From Candidatus Hermodarchaeota archaeon (GTDB taxonomy: Archaea; Asgardarchaeota; Hermodarchaeia; Hermodarchaeales; Hermodarchaeaceae): a DNA stretch of 5,838 nucleotides. The notes under the pieces were generated by a model. That model saw nothing but the letters and a program-made list of their open reading frames with translations, did not search any database and was not told the DNA's origin. Within the stretch, counting starts at the first letter, position 1. Each line of letters opens with the position of its first letter. The DNA lies in the NCBI GenBank assembly GCA_016840185.1, contig JAEOSV010000116.1, positions 1 to 5,838 of the forward strand, given 5' to 3'. The translations under genes and the position numbers were made by a program. Below, piece after piece: positions 1 through 5,599 of this stretch.

Positions 1-110
1 TAAATATCTTTGCAACTTCCATTAACGAGTTGCTAAAGCACCAAGAAATGCTTTCAAAGTTGTTCAGAATCCTTGTCACTTATTCAAGGTTCAGGGAAAA
101 TTGTCACTAG
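1..110 (+). CDS. Possible 3' end of a rightward gene (partial, uncertain)
   Basis: A plus-strand reading frame is already open at base 3 and runs 35 codons to a TAG at 108-110. The encoded tail is mixed hydrophobic and charged, containing NELLKHQEMLSKLFRILVTY, which would suit an amphipathic C-terminal helix. No family is recognisable from this fragment. If real, the gene converges on the GTPase gene that ends at 171, and the T-rich stretch near 138-149 could serve as its terminator. An open stretch of this length can occur by chance, so the call is weak; the sequence left of the window would settle it. Confidence 0.3.
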   Translation, partial: NIFATSINELLKHQEMLSKLFRILVTYSRFRENCH

Positions 111-118
111 AAAAAAAA
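111..118 (-). terminator. Poly-T terminator of the minus-strand GTPase operon
   Basis: Eight consecutive A on the plus strand read as T8 on the minus strand, about 50 bp past the stop codon of the Ras-like GTPase. A shorter T5 run (159-163) lies only about 8 bp past that stop. Archaeal RNA polymerase terminates at oligo-T tracts without needing a hairpin, so this pair is a plausible end for the leftward transcript. Confidence 0.5.
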
Positions 119-170
119 TGGCGTTTTCTGATTACATGTTTTTCTTCATTTGTGACCTAAAAACCAGTTT

Positions 171-722
171 TCAGAAAGCCATACCTGCAGCTTCACGTGT
201 GGGATAGCGTTCAGCTAAGATTTGGGTTACCGCATCAAAAACATCCTCAACCCCTCGACCATCCTTTGCTGAAGCTTCAATGAAGGGCCCATTGTATTGG
301 GCAGCATATTCGATTCCTTCTTGAAGAGTAACTAAAGGCCGAGTGAATCCGAGTGTGTCGCGTAAATCACATTTGTTCCCAACAATTACGAGGGGGCAAT
401 TTGGGACTGATTCATAAAGACTCAGAATCCAATCATTCAATCGATCCATTGTATACCGGCTCGAAATGTCAAACACCGCGATGGCAAGCCTCGCCCCCCG
501 AAAATAAGAGATAGCGAGGTCTCTGAAGCGAATTTGACCGCCCAGATCCCATATCTGCAGTGTCGCAGCCCAGTCGCCAGTTTGCACATTCTTAGCAGCA
601 AAATCGACACCAACGGTAAGCTTCATACTTTCATCGAAGGTGTTCCAAGTGTATCGTTTAAGGAGGCTTGTTTTTCCGACTCCGCCTTCGCCTATTAGGA
701 CTATTTTGAGTATCCCTATCAC
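171..722 (-). CDS. Ras/Rab-like small GTPase
   Basis: A 183-residue P-loop GTPase of the Ras superfamily, expected to act as a nucleotide-dependent switch. Visible motifs are G1 GEGGVGKTS at 11-19, the switch I Thr36 in TVGVDF, G3 WDLGGQ at 58-63 with the catalytic-type Gln63, G4 NKCD at 116-119 and G5 SAK at 151-153. The WD-x-x-GQ, RxxxxxYFRGA and NKCDL pattern is closest to Rab/Ras rather than Arf. Eukaryotic Rab and Ras proteins carry C-terminal cysteines for lipidation; this one ends in AAGMAF with none, so membrane contact would have to be indirect. The GTG start at 722 has GAGG (731-734) 8 nt upstream, and no better start is seen. It is the last gene of its operon, 18 bp after the polytopic membrane protein gene. 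Family is certain; cellular role is unknown. Confidence 0.93.
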   Translation of the reverse strand: MIGILKIVLIGEGGVGKTSLLKRYTWNTFDESMKLTVGVDFAAKNVQTGDWAATLQIWDLGGQIRFRDLAISYFRGARLAIAVFDISSRYTMDRLNDWILSLYESVPNCPLVIVGNKCDLRDTLGFTRPLVTLQEGIEYAAQYNGPFIEASAKDGRGVEDVFDAVTQILAERYPTREAAGMAF

Positions 723-740
723 GACTGCTGCCTCGATGTG

Positions 741-2174
741 TTAAGCTGTCACGGGTTCGGTTTGAGTGTTTCCCCTATCAAGGAATCGGTCCAACCAACC
801 TGTAAGAGCAACTAGCAGGATGGTAAATGCAAGTATACGGATTGTTGCCCGAACGAAGATGGGGACAAATGTGATGTGGGCAGGAAAAATCAAGAATAAC
901 CCGATGGATAGCCCAAGTGCTTTTCCACGTCCGGAAAAGGGTTCTTTGCGAAGTCGCGAGTAAATGAGCGAGTAAAGGATGATTGGTATAAAGAAGAAGA
1001 GTGAAAGAAGTCCTATTGTCATCCACCAAAATACATTGGCGGGAAATAATTCTGCCCCACCAGGTCTCGAAATATCTGGGAAAAAGAGGACTGCAATTAT
1101 CGCGAGGGGCACTGCTATGAGAAAAGGCAAGAGTGTGAGGGTTCTCCATTCCATGGCATAGATTGCACTGGCCGCCGCAAATGCAACTCCAATGAATCCC
1201 AAGTATGTACCCAATGTGCCCACAACGGAAGGAATCCAAGAAAGTGCTGGTACGAACCGGACGAACATGTCAACAACGAAGAAGACATAACCTATTGCAA
1301 TGAACAGAAAGAAGCCAAAGAGGAGAAATGTCGATGTATGCGGAAGTTTCCGATATCGCCCCCAAAGATAAGCAGCGGAAATAAAGGAGATCGCTGCAGC
1401 GATTTGTGTAGCCGTGGCAAAATAGAGTTCAGGAAGTGGTACAAAGTCAAACCACATGAGAGTCCATAAGGCTTGGACTGCGGCGATAACTAAAGCAATG
1501 GAATAACCGAATAACTCCCCCCCAACAGTGCGTTCGGGAAGCAAGAAACTCACAGTGATGATTGCATAGCCAAACAGCCCGAGTAGATGTAAGAGAAGAA
1601 CGAGTAAATCCAAAGGTGGTGTTGTGGGCATTGCATTTGTCATACCTTGAAGAAAAACCAAAAAGAGTCCGAGAAAAAGGCCAAAAACGGTGGTTTTCTT
1701 GGTCTTGGAGTAAAGATAACCATAGAGGAAGACGGGGAACAGTCCAAGGATTATGAGCATCACTAGCATCAGAATCGTATTCAGCGGTGGTAAGAAAGGC
1801 ATTGTAGGTGAAGTCCAAATTCCGTAAAGCCCCAAGGCTAGGATAGCGAATGCAATGACAGACCACTTTCGTAGTTCTAAAGCCCAAAGTGATGCAACAG
1901 TCAATATGAACAAGCCTGCTCCCATCAAGGTTCCAATCAATTTGGCTACAATGATATCTCCAAAAAAGAGAATCGAATCAAGAATTCCTAGAAAGGCTCC
2001 AAGGGTTATAAGAATAAACGCCACTGCGACCATCAGGGTTGGGTAGGTGGCAAATCGATATTCATGGGGTACTTCGCGATAGCGACGAATACCAAAGCGA
2101 AACAGAGAAACGGTTGCTAGAAGTGCTAGGATGACAACCGCACCATTGTAGGCTGTATTGAGGTCAAATCCCAT
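741..2174 (-). CDS. Polytopic membrane protein, about 14 helices, duplicated 7-helix unit
   Basis: A 477-residue, very hydrophobic protein with about 14 predicted transmembrane segments, judged by eye, and short loops. I do not recognise a named family. The two halves resemble each other. RRYREVPH (30-37) matches GRYRKLPH (272-279). A glycine-rich helix ending ALELRKW (98-104) matches one ending AMEWRTL (340-346). LYSKTKK plus GLFLGLFLVF (154-174) matches IYSRLRK plus GLSIGLFLIF (404-430). It is therefore likely a fusion of two 7-helix units, residues about 10-215 and 250-467. There is no obvious signal peptide, nucleotide-binding site or catalytic motif. The ATG at 2174 is preferred because GGAG (2184-2187) lies 9 nt upstream; the alternative TTG at 2183 would abut that SD. 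It sits between longin-like and Ras-like GTPase genes, so it may be their membrane anchor or receptor (inference). Confidence 0.88.
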   Translation of the reverse strand: MGFDLNTAYNGAVVILALLATVSLFRFGIRRYREVPHEYRFATYPTLMVAVAFILITLGAFLGILDSILFFGDIIVAKLIGTLMGAGLFILTVASLWALELRKWSVIAFAILALGLYGIWTSPTMPFLPPLNTILMLVMLIILGLFPVFLYGYLYSKTKKTTVFGLFLGLFLVFLQGMTNAMPTTPPLDLLVLLLHLLGLFGYAIITVSFLLPERTVGGELFGYSIALVIAAVQALWTLMWFDFVPLPELYFATATQIAAAISFISAAYLWGRYRKLPHTSTFLLFGFFLFIAIGYVFFVVDMFVRFVPALSWIPSVVGTLGTYLGFIGVAFAAASAIYAMEWRTLTLLPFLIAVPLAIIAVLFFPDISRPGGAELFPANVFWWMTIGLLSLFFFIPIILYSLIYSRLRKEPFSGRGKALGLSIGLFLIFPAHITFVPIFVRATIRILAFTILLVALTGWLDRFLDRGNTQTEPVTA

Positions 2175-2183
2175 TCCATGCAA

Positions 2184-2187
2184 CTCC
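2184..2187 (-). promoter_or_regulatory. Shine-Dalgarno deciding the start of the membrane protein gene
   Basis: GGAG on the minus strand lies 9 nt before the ATG at 2174 but touches the in-frame TTG at 2183. The spacing favours the ATG and shortens the protein by three residues. Confidence 0.5.
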
Positions 2188-2192
2188 GTTGA

Positions 2193-2582
2193 TTACAATC
2201 CATATTCGACCCATATTTTGGCTTTATCTGTCGAAGTTTTCTTTTTCATTGTATGTTCGACAATGAGTTTTTCAATCACATCATATGGGACATTGCCCAC
2301 AAGATCCTTGATTAACTTTTGAATTTCATCTAGGTACACGCGGGTATCACGAGAATCGTCATCGGCAGCAACAACCAAAATATTGTCACCAGTGCGGCGT
2401 AATAGAAGATGGTAGGGGCCTACAGTAAGCTGGTCAATATCCCCACCCATGATTTGATTAGCAAAACTCTGGATCGCTGAAATGAATCCTCCAACCAAGG
2501 CTTCAGAAGCGTCAATACTACCTAACTTGACCGTGAAGATGGGTTCTCCGCCAGCCGAAATCAGGAAGATGTTGTGGATCAT
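2193..2582 (-). CDS. Longin-like domain protein
   Basis: A 129-residue cytosolic protein. Its predicted order is strand (NIFLISAGG, 4-12), strand (PIFTVKL, 14-20), helix (about 25-46), strands (about 50-63 and 67-73), then a helix (about 79-95) and a charged tail. That beta-beta-alpha-beta-beta-alpha layout, starting directly at the first strand, fits the longin/roadblock class of folds. Such domains act as platforms or regulators for small GTPases in eukaryotes and are abundant in Asgard archaea (established knowledge). No enzymatic motif is visible. The last residues contain DKAKIW (119-124), nearly identical to the end of the neighbouring zinc protein. ATG start; AGG overlapping the upstream TAG stop is a weak SD. 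It follows the zinc protein gene by 10 bp and precedes the membrane protein gene by 9-18 bp, so cotranscription is very likely. The fold call is from pattern only. Confidence 0.72.
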   Translation of the reverse strand: MIHNIFLISAGGEPIFTVKLGSIDASEALVGGFISAIQSFANQIMGGDIDQLTVGPYHLLLRRTGDNILVVAADDDSRDTRVYLDEIQKLIKDLVGNVPYDVIEKLIVEHTMKKKTSTDKAKIWVEYGL

Positions 2583-2592
2583 TTCAATTCGC

Positions 2593-2850
2593 CTAAATGT
2601 GACCTAACCAACCTTTCGCTTTATCAACCGCAGATTTATCTTGCTTCGTTTCTTGTACGACAGGTTCAGCTTCGCGGATAGTTAAGTTCCTGTCAACAAA
2701 TAGAACACATTGGTGTCCTTGTTCACAGGATGCATTAATGAGCACGGGTACACGCGGCGCGTTGAGGATTGCTTCCTCCTCAACGTTAACATCATGGATG
2801 AATATCCCGCAAGTGGGACAGGGATACCGCGGTAGTTCCCGTCGAGTCAT
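2593..2850 (-). CDS. Small zinc-binding protein (CxxC...CxxxH)
   Basis: An 85-residue protein beginning with a positively charged stretch, then CPTCG at 11-15 and CEQGHQC at 42-48. Cys11, Cys14, Cys42 and His46 (or Cys48) could bind one zinc ion, as in zinc-ribbon or treble-clef knuckles. The middle (VPVLINASC and HQCVLFVDRNL) looks like beta strands. The tail from about 60 is polar and ends in DKAKGW (76-81) and LGHI, matching the end of the longin-like protein encoded next. No DNA-binding or enzymatic motif is evident, so a small adaptor is as likely as a nucleic-acid binder. The start is fixed: an in-frame stop lies only three codons upstream of the ATG. It is the first gene of the four-gene minus-strand block, with a candidate promoter about 65-72 bp upstream. 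Function unknown. Confidence 0.75.
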   Translation of the reverse strand: MTRRELPRYPCPTCGIFIHDVNVEEEAILNAPRVPVLINASCEQGHQCVLFVDRNLTIREAEPVVQETKQDKSAVDKAKGWLGHI

Positions 2851-2914
2851 GGTTGGTCACTTGTGCATTCGTTCCCCGTGTAGGTAGCTATCAACCGACT
2901 CTTGTGAGCTTTTG

Positions 2915-2921
2915 TTTAATA
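2915..2921 (-). promoter_or_regulatory. TATA-like box of the zinc/longin/membrane/GTPase operon
   Basis: TATTAAA on the minus strand, directly preceded by a purine-rich GAGAGAAAGG that could act as a BRE. Transcription would begin about 25 nt downstream, near 2892, leaving a leader of about 40 nt before the ATG at 2850. Position and composition fit an archaeal promoter, but the call rests on pattern alone. Confidence 0.4.
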
Positions 2922-2948
2922 CCTTTCTCTCTAATAAGACTAAGATTA

Positions 2949-2966
2949 CGATTTCTGCAGAAATCG
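2949..2966. repeat. Perfect 18-bp palindrome, candidate operator
   Basis: CGATTTCTGCAGAAATCG equals its own reverse complement with no spacer. It lies 27 bp upstream of the candidate TATA box of the zinc/longin/membrane/GTPase block, inside the 219-bp non-coding gap. A site for a dimeric regulator fits best. As RNA it would have no unpaired loop bases at full pairing, and no T-run follows on the minus strand, so a terminator of the upstream mglBA-like pair is less convincing. Confidence 0.5.
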
Positions 2967-3069
2967 AGGGGTTTGGTTGAACTTTTCTCAAGAACCATGA
3001 ATATGTTCAAGGATTTAACAACCGTCTAGTATTTTAGGCAGTGGCAGCGGATGCTCATAGTTTACCGTT

Positions 3070-3624
3070 TCACTGGAAAACTTTCTGGAGAATTGCTGAA
3101 AAGGATTCGGATACATTGAAGCCTTCTGTTGCAATGGTGGGGAAAATGTGGATACCATTATTTAGTTGAAGGGCATCTGCGATGCGTTGGCGGCTAAGGG
3201 CATCGGGGAGATCCGTTTTGTTCAGCATGACAACAACTGGCAGAGCCATTCCTAATTTGTCACCATAAAATTGTCTGAGCTCTTCCCATGATCGAACGTT
3301 ATCTTGCAGTAAGTGGGATTGAACATCAACGACGAATACAATGCCGTCAGAACCTGCAAGGACTGTTGAGCGGGTTTCAGCATAGTAGTCTTGACCGGTG
3401 GCTGACCATATGTACATTCGGATCGTCCAGTCGTTTCGTGTAAGTTCGAGTGAACCGAAATCGAAGAAGAGTGTTCGTCCCGTACTGGTTTCAATGGATT
3501 CGATTTTATCGGATTGTCCCAGTTTACGGAAGAGGGTTCGGATGCTAGTGGTTTTACCACTCATGGCAGGTCCATAATACACGATTTTTGATTGGATAAC
3601 CTTGCTACTCCAGTCGATGAGCAT
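3070..3624 (-). CDS. MglA-type small GTPase
   Basis: A 184-residue GTPase resembling bacterial MglA, the polarity and motility switch. From the ATG at 3624 the N-terminus reads MLIDWSSKVIQSKIVYYGP, close in spacing and sequence to the start of Myxococcus MglA as I recall it. Motifs are the P-loop GPAMSGKTTS (18-27), TGRTLFFDF in switch I (48-56), TGQ (76-78) in place of DxxGQ, NKTD (135-138) and ATEG (165-168). The missing Asp of DxxG is a family trait of MglA. An in-frame ATG at 3675 would add 17 residues but has no SD and overlaps the previous gene. The ATG at 3624 has GGTGAT (3631-3636) 6 nt upstream, so I chose it. It follows the roadblock gene by 7 bp in mglB-then-mglA order. No lipidation cysteine or membrane segment. 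The family is clear; the process it controls is not. Confidence 0.9.
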   Translation of the reverse strand: MLIDWSSKVIQSKIVYYGPAMSGKTTSIRTLFRKLGQSDKIESIETSTGRTLFFDFGSLELTRNDWTIRMYIWSATGQDYYAETRSTVLAGSDGIVFVVDVQSHLLQDNVRSWEELRQFYGDKLGMALPVVVMLNKTDLPDALSRQRIADALQLNNGIHIFPTIATEGFNVSESFSAILQKVFQ

Positions 3625-3630
3625 TTTTTC

Positions 3631-3636
3631 ATCACC
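3631..3636 (-). promoter_or_regulatory. Strong Shine-Dalgarno overlapping the roadblock stop codon
   Basis: GGTGAT on the minus strand matches part of the archaeal SD consensus and lies 6 nt before the ATG at 3624. The TGA stop of the roadblock gene (3632-3634) is inside it. This sets the GTPase start and suggests translational coupling, so the two proteins would be made in step. Confidence 0.7.
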
Positions 3637-4597
3637 CGGGGGAAGTTTGTATTTGGAAGGATGAAAGAAAGCCATTTAGAAATCGATTCATTGGCTGCCC
3701 GATTTGAGGTTTCTCAGAGACCTGGGATGCTTGCTGCAAAGTCTCTTCGATGCGAGCAGTATAGGTGGGAATTAGTAGGCGAAGATAACCAAGGCGGCAG
3801 TTTCCTTTCTGAAGACTCGTACTGAAAATTCCTGTGCCGGTGTTATAGATGAAATGATGCCGTAATCCGATATCGATTGTTACTTGATGTATTGCTGTTC
3901 GTTTGGTTATCCAAGCGACTTTTCGACAGGTGTCATAGAGGGCAAACGTAAATGCACTTAGGCTGCTTGTGTTTTTGTTCAGGTGATTTTCAGGAGCTAT
4001 GGGATATCCGCCGTTTAATGATATGAAAGTGGGATGGGCGCCATCCAGGAGATTGGTAAAATCCGCTAACAGCGCTCGAAGCTTCACAACCATGGATTCG
4101 GTGAGCACAAGAGAGAGGGAGCGAATTGGGGGACTTGGCGAATGGATCGGCTTGTCTTGTGCTTGGAATCGGTCCATGATGGTCGCTTCTTGCCTGTTGG
4201 TGTAGCTTCTTAAGGGAGGAAGCGACCCTGCATTGAGAAGGTGAGGATGAATTTTTTTGGTGCAAAGATGCAGGGATTGGAGGATGACGCCCAAGTTCGC
4301 TTGAGTCCGGGTGGTAAGCGATAAGAAATAGTCATCATTTTCAGGAAAAGCCACAACGAGGAATTTCGATTGGTCGCCTTCAACAAGAACATAGTTCAAA
4401 GAATGATACAATCTACGGGCAACGGCATAAATGGCGGATGCAGCAGCAGAGATACCAAAAATCTCATCAGGTGAAAGCCAGAGTCCTGCACTTGTTATGG
4501 GATAACCATCTCGTTGAGCAAGGAAACTATTATCGACTCCTTGGATGTTGCGAAGATGCTCCAATTCAGATTGAATTTCTGATTCAGCGCCAATCAT
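3632..4597 (-). CDS. Tandem roadblock/LC7 protein, MglB-like
   Basis: A 321-residue protein with two roadblock/LC7 domains. The first (about 5-115) is textbook: a helix leading to IQGV, then RDGYPI (29-34), the helix SAAASAIYAVARRL, beta strands, and QANLGVILQSLHLCTKKI. The second (about 167-290) is more divergent but keeps the order: helix, LNGGYPIAP (194-202), a helix near SAFTFALYDTCRKV, strands around VTIDIGLRHHFIYNTG, and LGYLRLLIPTYTARIEETL. A proline- and serine-rich linker (about 122-161) joins them, and a polar tail follows. Bacterial MglB is a single-domain homodimer that acts as GAP for MglA; this protein would supply both protomers in one chain (inference). It is encoded 7 bp before the MglA-like gene. 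The ATG at 4597 is preferred; an in-frame GTG at 4618 could add seven residues, and is possible as a leaderless start given the upstream TATA-like box. Confidence 0.85.
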   Translation of the reverse strand: MIGAESEIQSELEHLRNIQGVDNSFLAQRDGYPITSAGLWLSPDEIFGISAAASAIYAVARRLYHSLNYVLVEGDQSKFLVVAFPENDDYFLSLTTRTQANLGVILQSLHLCTKKIHPHLLNAGSLPPLRSYTNRQEATIMDRFQAQDKPIHSPSPPIRSLSLVLTESMVVKLRALLADFTNLLDGAHPTFISLNGGYPIAPENHLNKNTSSLSAFTFALYDTCRKVAWITKRTAIHQVTIDIGLRHHFIYNTGTGIFSTSLQKGNCRLGYLRLLIPTYTARIEETLQQASQVSEKPQIGQPMNRFLNGFLSSFQIQTSPG

Positions 4598-4640
4598 TAT
4601 GTTTCCCTGAGTTATCACTGAAGGCAGACTCAGACTAGCC

Positions 4641-4648
4641 TACTTAAA
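4641..4648 (-). promoter_or_regulatory. TATA-like box of the roadblock/MglA-like operon
   Basis: TTTAAGTA on the minus strand lies about 25 nt before position 4618. Transcription would begin close to the in-frame GTG at 4618, giving either a leaderless mRNA from that GTG or a leader of about 20 nt to the ATG at 4597. No clear BRE is seen, so confidence is modest. Confidence 0.35.
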
Positions 4649-4762
4649 GCTCCAGAGTCAAGTCAAAGAAATGTCCCAGAAACACCGTCTTGGAAGGGAA
4701 TTCTTTGCATGCCCGTGAAAAGAAGCTGAGGAAGCCTGAAATATGCCAGCCGCGTTAAGAAG

Positions 4763-5581
4763 ATGCTGAGTGTGAACTTCTTGAAAATTGCCGCAGCCCA
4801 AATACATCCTCGATTTGCTGAACCAGAGAAAAATCGTGCGTTGTTTAAACGATATTGTAAAAAGGCAGCTCACCAGGAGGTGGATTTACTTGTTTTTCCT
4901 GAACTCTGTATATCAGGATATAACTTCACTTCGAAGAATCAGGTTCAGAGACTGGCTGAAATCGTTCCGGATGGCCCCAGTTCCACCTTGTTGATTGAGT
5001 TAGCTGACGAATTCCAAATGTCGATTGTTGCAGGTATCGCAGAATTAACCCCTGACAGTCAAGTGCATAATTCTGCAGTGATTGTTAGCCCTAAGGGATT
5101 CCAGGGTAAGTATCGGAAAATCCATCTCTTTGCTCGTGAAAAAGAGTGGTTCCAACAAGGAGAGGACCCACCCAGAGCATGGCAAGTTCCCAAAGCCCGC
5201 ATCGGAGTTTTAGTGTGTTTTGACTGGGCATTTCCTGAAGTGTCACGGTTACTCATGTTGGAAGGATGCGAGGTTCTGTGCATACCTGCCAACCTTGTTC
5301 TCCCTTATGCACAACGAACAATGATTGCTCGCAGCATCGAGAACCGAATGTTCACGGTGTTAGCCAATCGTATTGGAACGGAGAGAACGTTGACCTTTAC
5401 TGGACGAAGCCAAATTACAGATACAAAGGGTACAGTTCTTGCACGAGGAGGTACAGCACGAACGGGGCTCATCATCGTGGAGATAGACCCGAGACAGGCA
5501 CAAAATAAGTACCTCACAAAAACTAATCATATAATCGAGGATCGGCGCTTAGATCTGTATCACCGGTTATTGCAGCCGTGA
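4763..5581 (+). CDS. Nitrilase-superfamily (carbon-nitrogen hydrolase) amidase
   Basis: A 272-residue soluble enzyme of the carbon-nitrogen hydrolase family, a typical length for single-domain members. The Glu-Lys-Cys triad is visible: Glu47 in FPELCISGY, Lys119 in YRKIHLF and Cys152 in VLVCFDWAFPE. Other family marks are KIAAAQI at 8-14, PEVSRLLMLEGCEVLCIPAN (158-177), RSIENRMFTVLANR (190-203) and the C-terminal RRLDLY. Members hydrolyse non-peptide C-N bonds by a thioester intermediate, including omega-amidases, N-carbamoyl-amine amidases and beta-ureidopropionases; the substrate cannot be read from this sequence. The ATG at 4763 lacks an SD. A weak TATA-like GAAATATG (4738-4745) would start transcription about 4768, which would favour the in-frame GTG at 4772 or TTG at 4781. 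It is divergent from the roadblock gene and convergent with the gene at the right edge. There is no evident functional tie to the GTPase genes. Confidence 0.93.
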   Translation: MLSVNFLKIAAAQIHPRFAEPEKNRALFKRYCKKAAHQEVDLLVFPELCISGYNFTSKNQVQRLAEIVPDGPSSTLLIELADEFQMSIVAGIAELTPDSQVHNSAVIVSPKGFQGKYRKIHLFAREKEWFQQGEDPPRAWQVPKARIGVLVCFDWAFPEVSRLLMLEGCEVLCIPANLVLPYAQRTMIARSIENRMFTVLANRIGTERTLTFTGRSQITDTKGTVLARGGTARTGLIIVEIDPRQAQNKYLTKTNHIIEDRRLDLYHRLLQP

Positions 5582-5599
5582 TAAATTGTACTTTGATCG

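Noticed and set aside
73..108. Two copies of TTGTCACT (73-80 and 101-108) as a possible direct-repeat site.
   Set aside because: Only 8 bp, in AT-rich sequence that may itself be coding (1-110). Not enough to call an operator or attachment site.
778..1887. Other minus-strand frames at 778-1239 and 1447-1887 inside the membrane protein gene.
   Set aside because: They overlap the hydrophobic frame on the same strand in another phase, and give low-complexity His/Cys/Ser-rich translations without family resemblance.
1562..2046. Open plus-strand frames opposite the membrane protein gene (1562-1756 and 1855-2046).
   Set aside because: They lie wholly antisense to a clear 14-helix coding frame, have no recognisable domain and no SD. 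They are by-products of its codon composition.
151..2607. Identical TGTGACCTAA at 151-160 and 2598-2607.
   Set aside because: The second copy is the coding end of the zinc protein gene; a 10-bp match over this distance is most likely chance.
2949..2966. Reading the palindrome as an intrinsic terminator of the roadblock/MglA-like operon.
   Set aside because: There are no loop bases, and the minus-strand sequence after it has no run of T longer than two. A protein-binding site fits better, though a terminator role is not excluded.
2977..3010. TTGAAC...GTTCAA inverted repeat next to the perfect palindrome.
   Set aside because: Arms are 6 bp with a 22-bp spacer, and no promoter element or T-run is positioned by it. 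Too weak to report as a site.
3592..3825. A 77-codon plus-strand frame across the roadblock/GTPase junction.
   Set aside because: It is antisense to two well-supported coding frames and has no domain signal.
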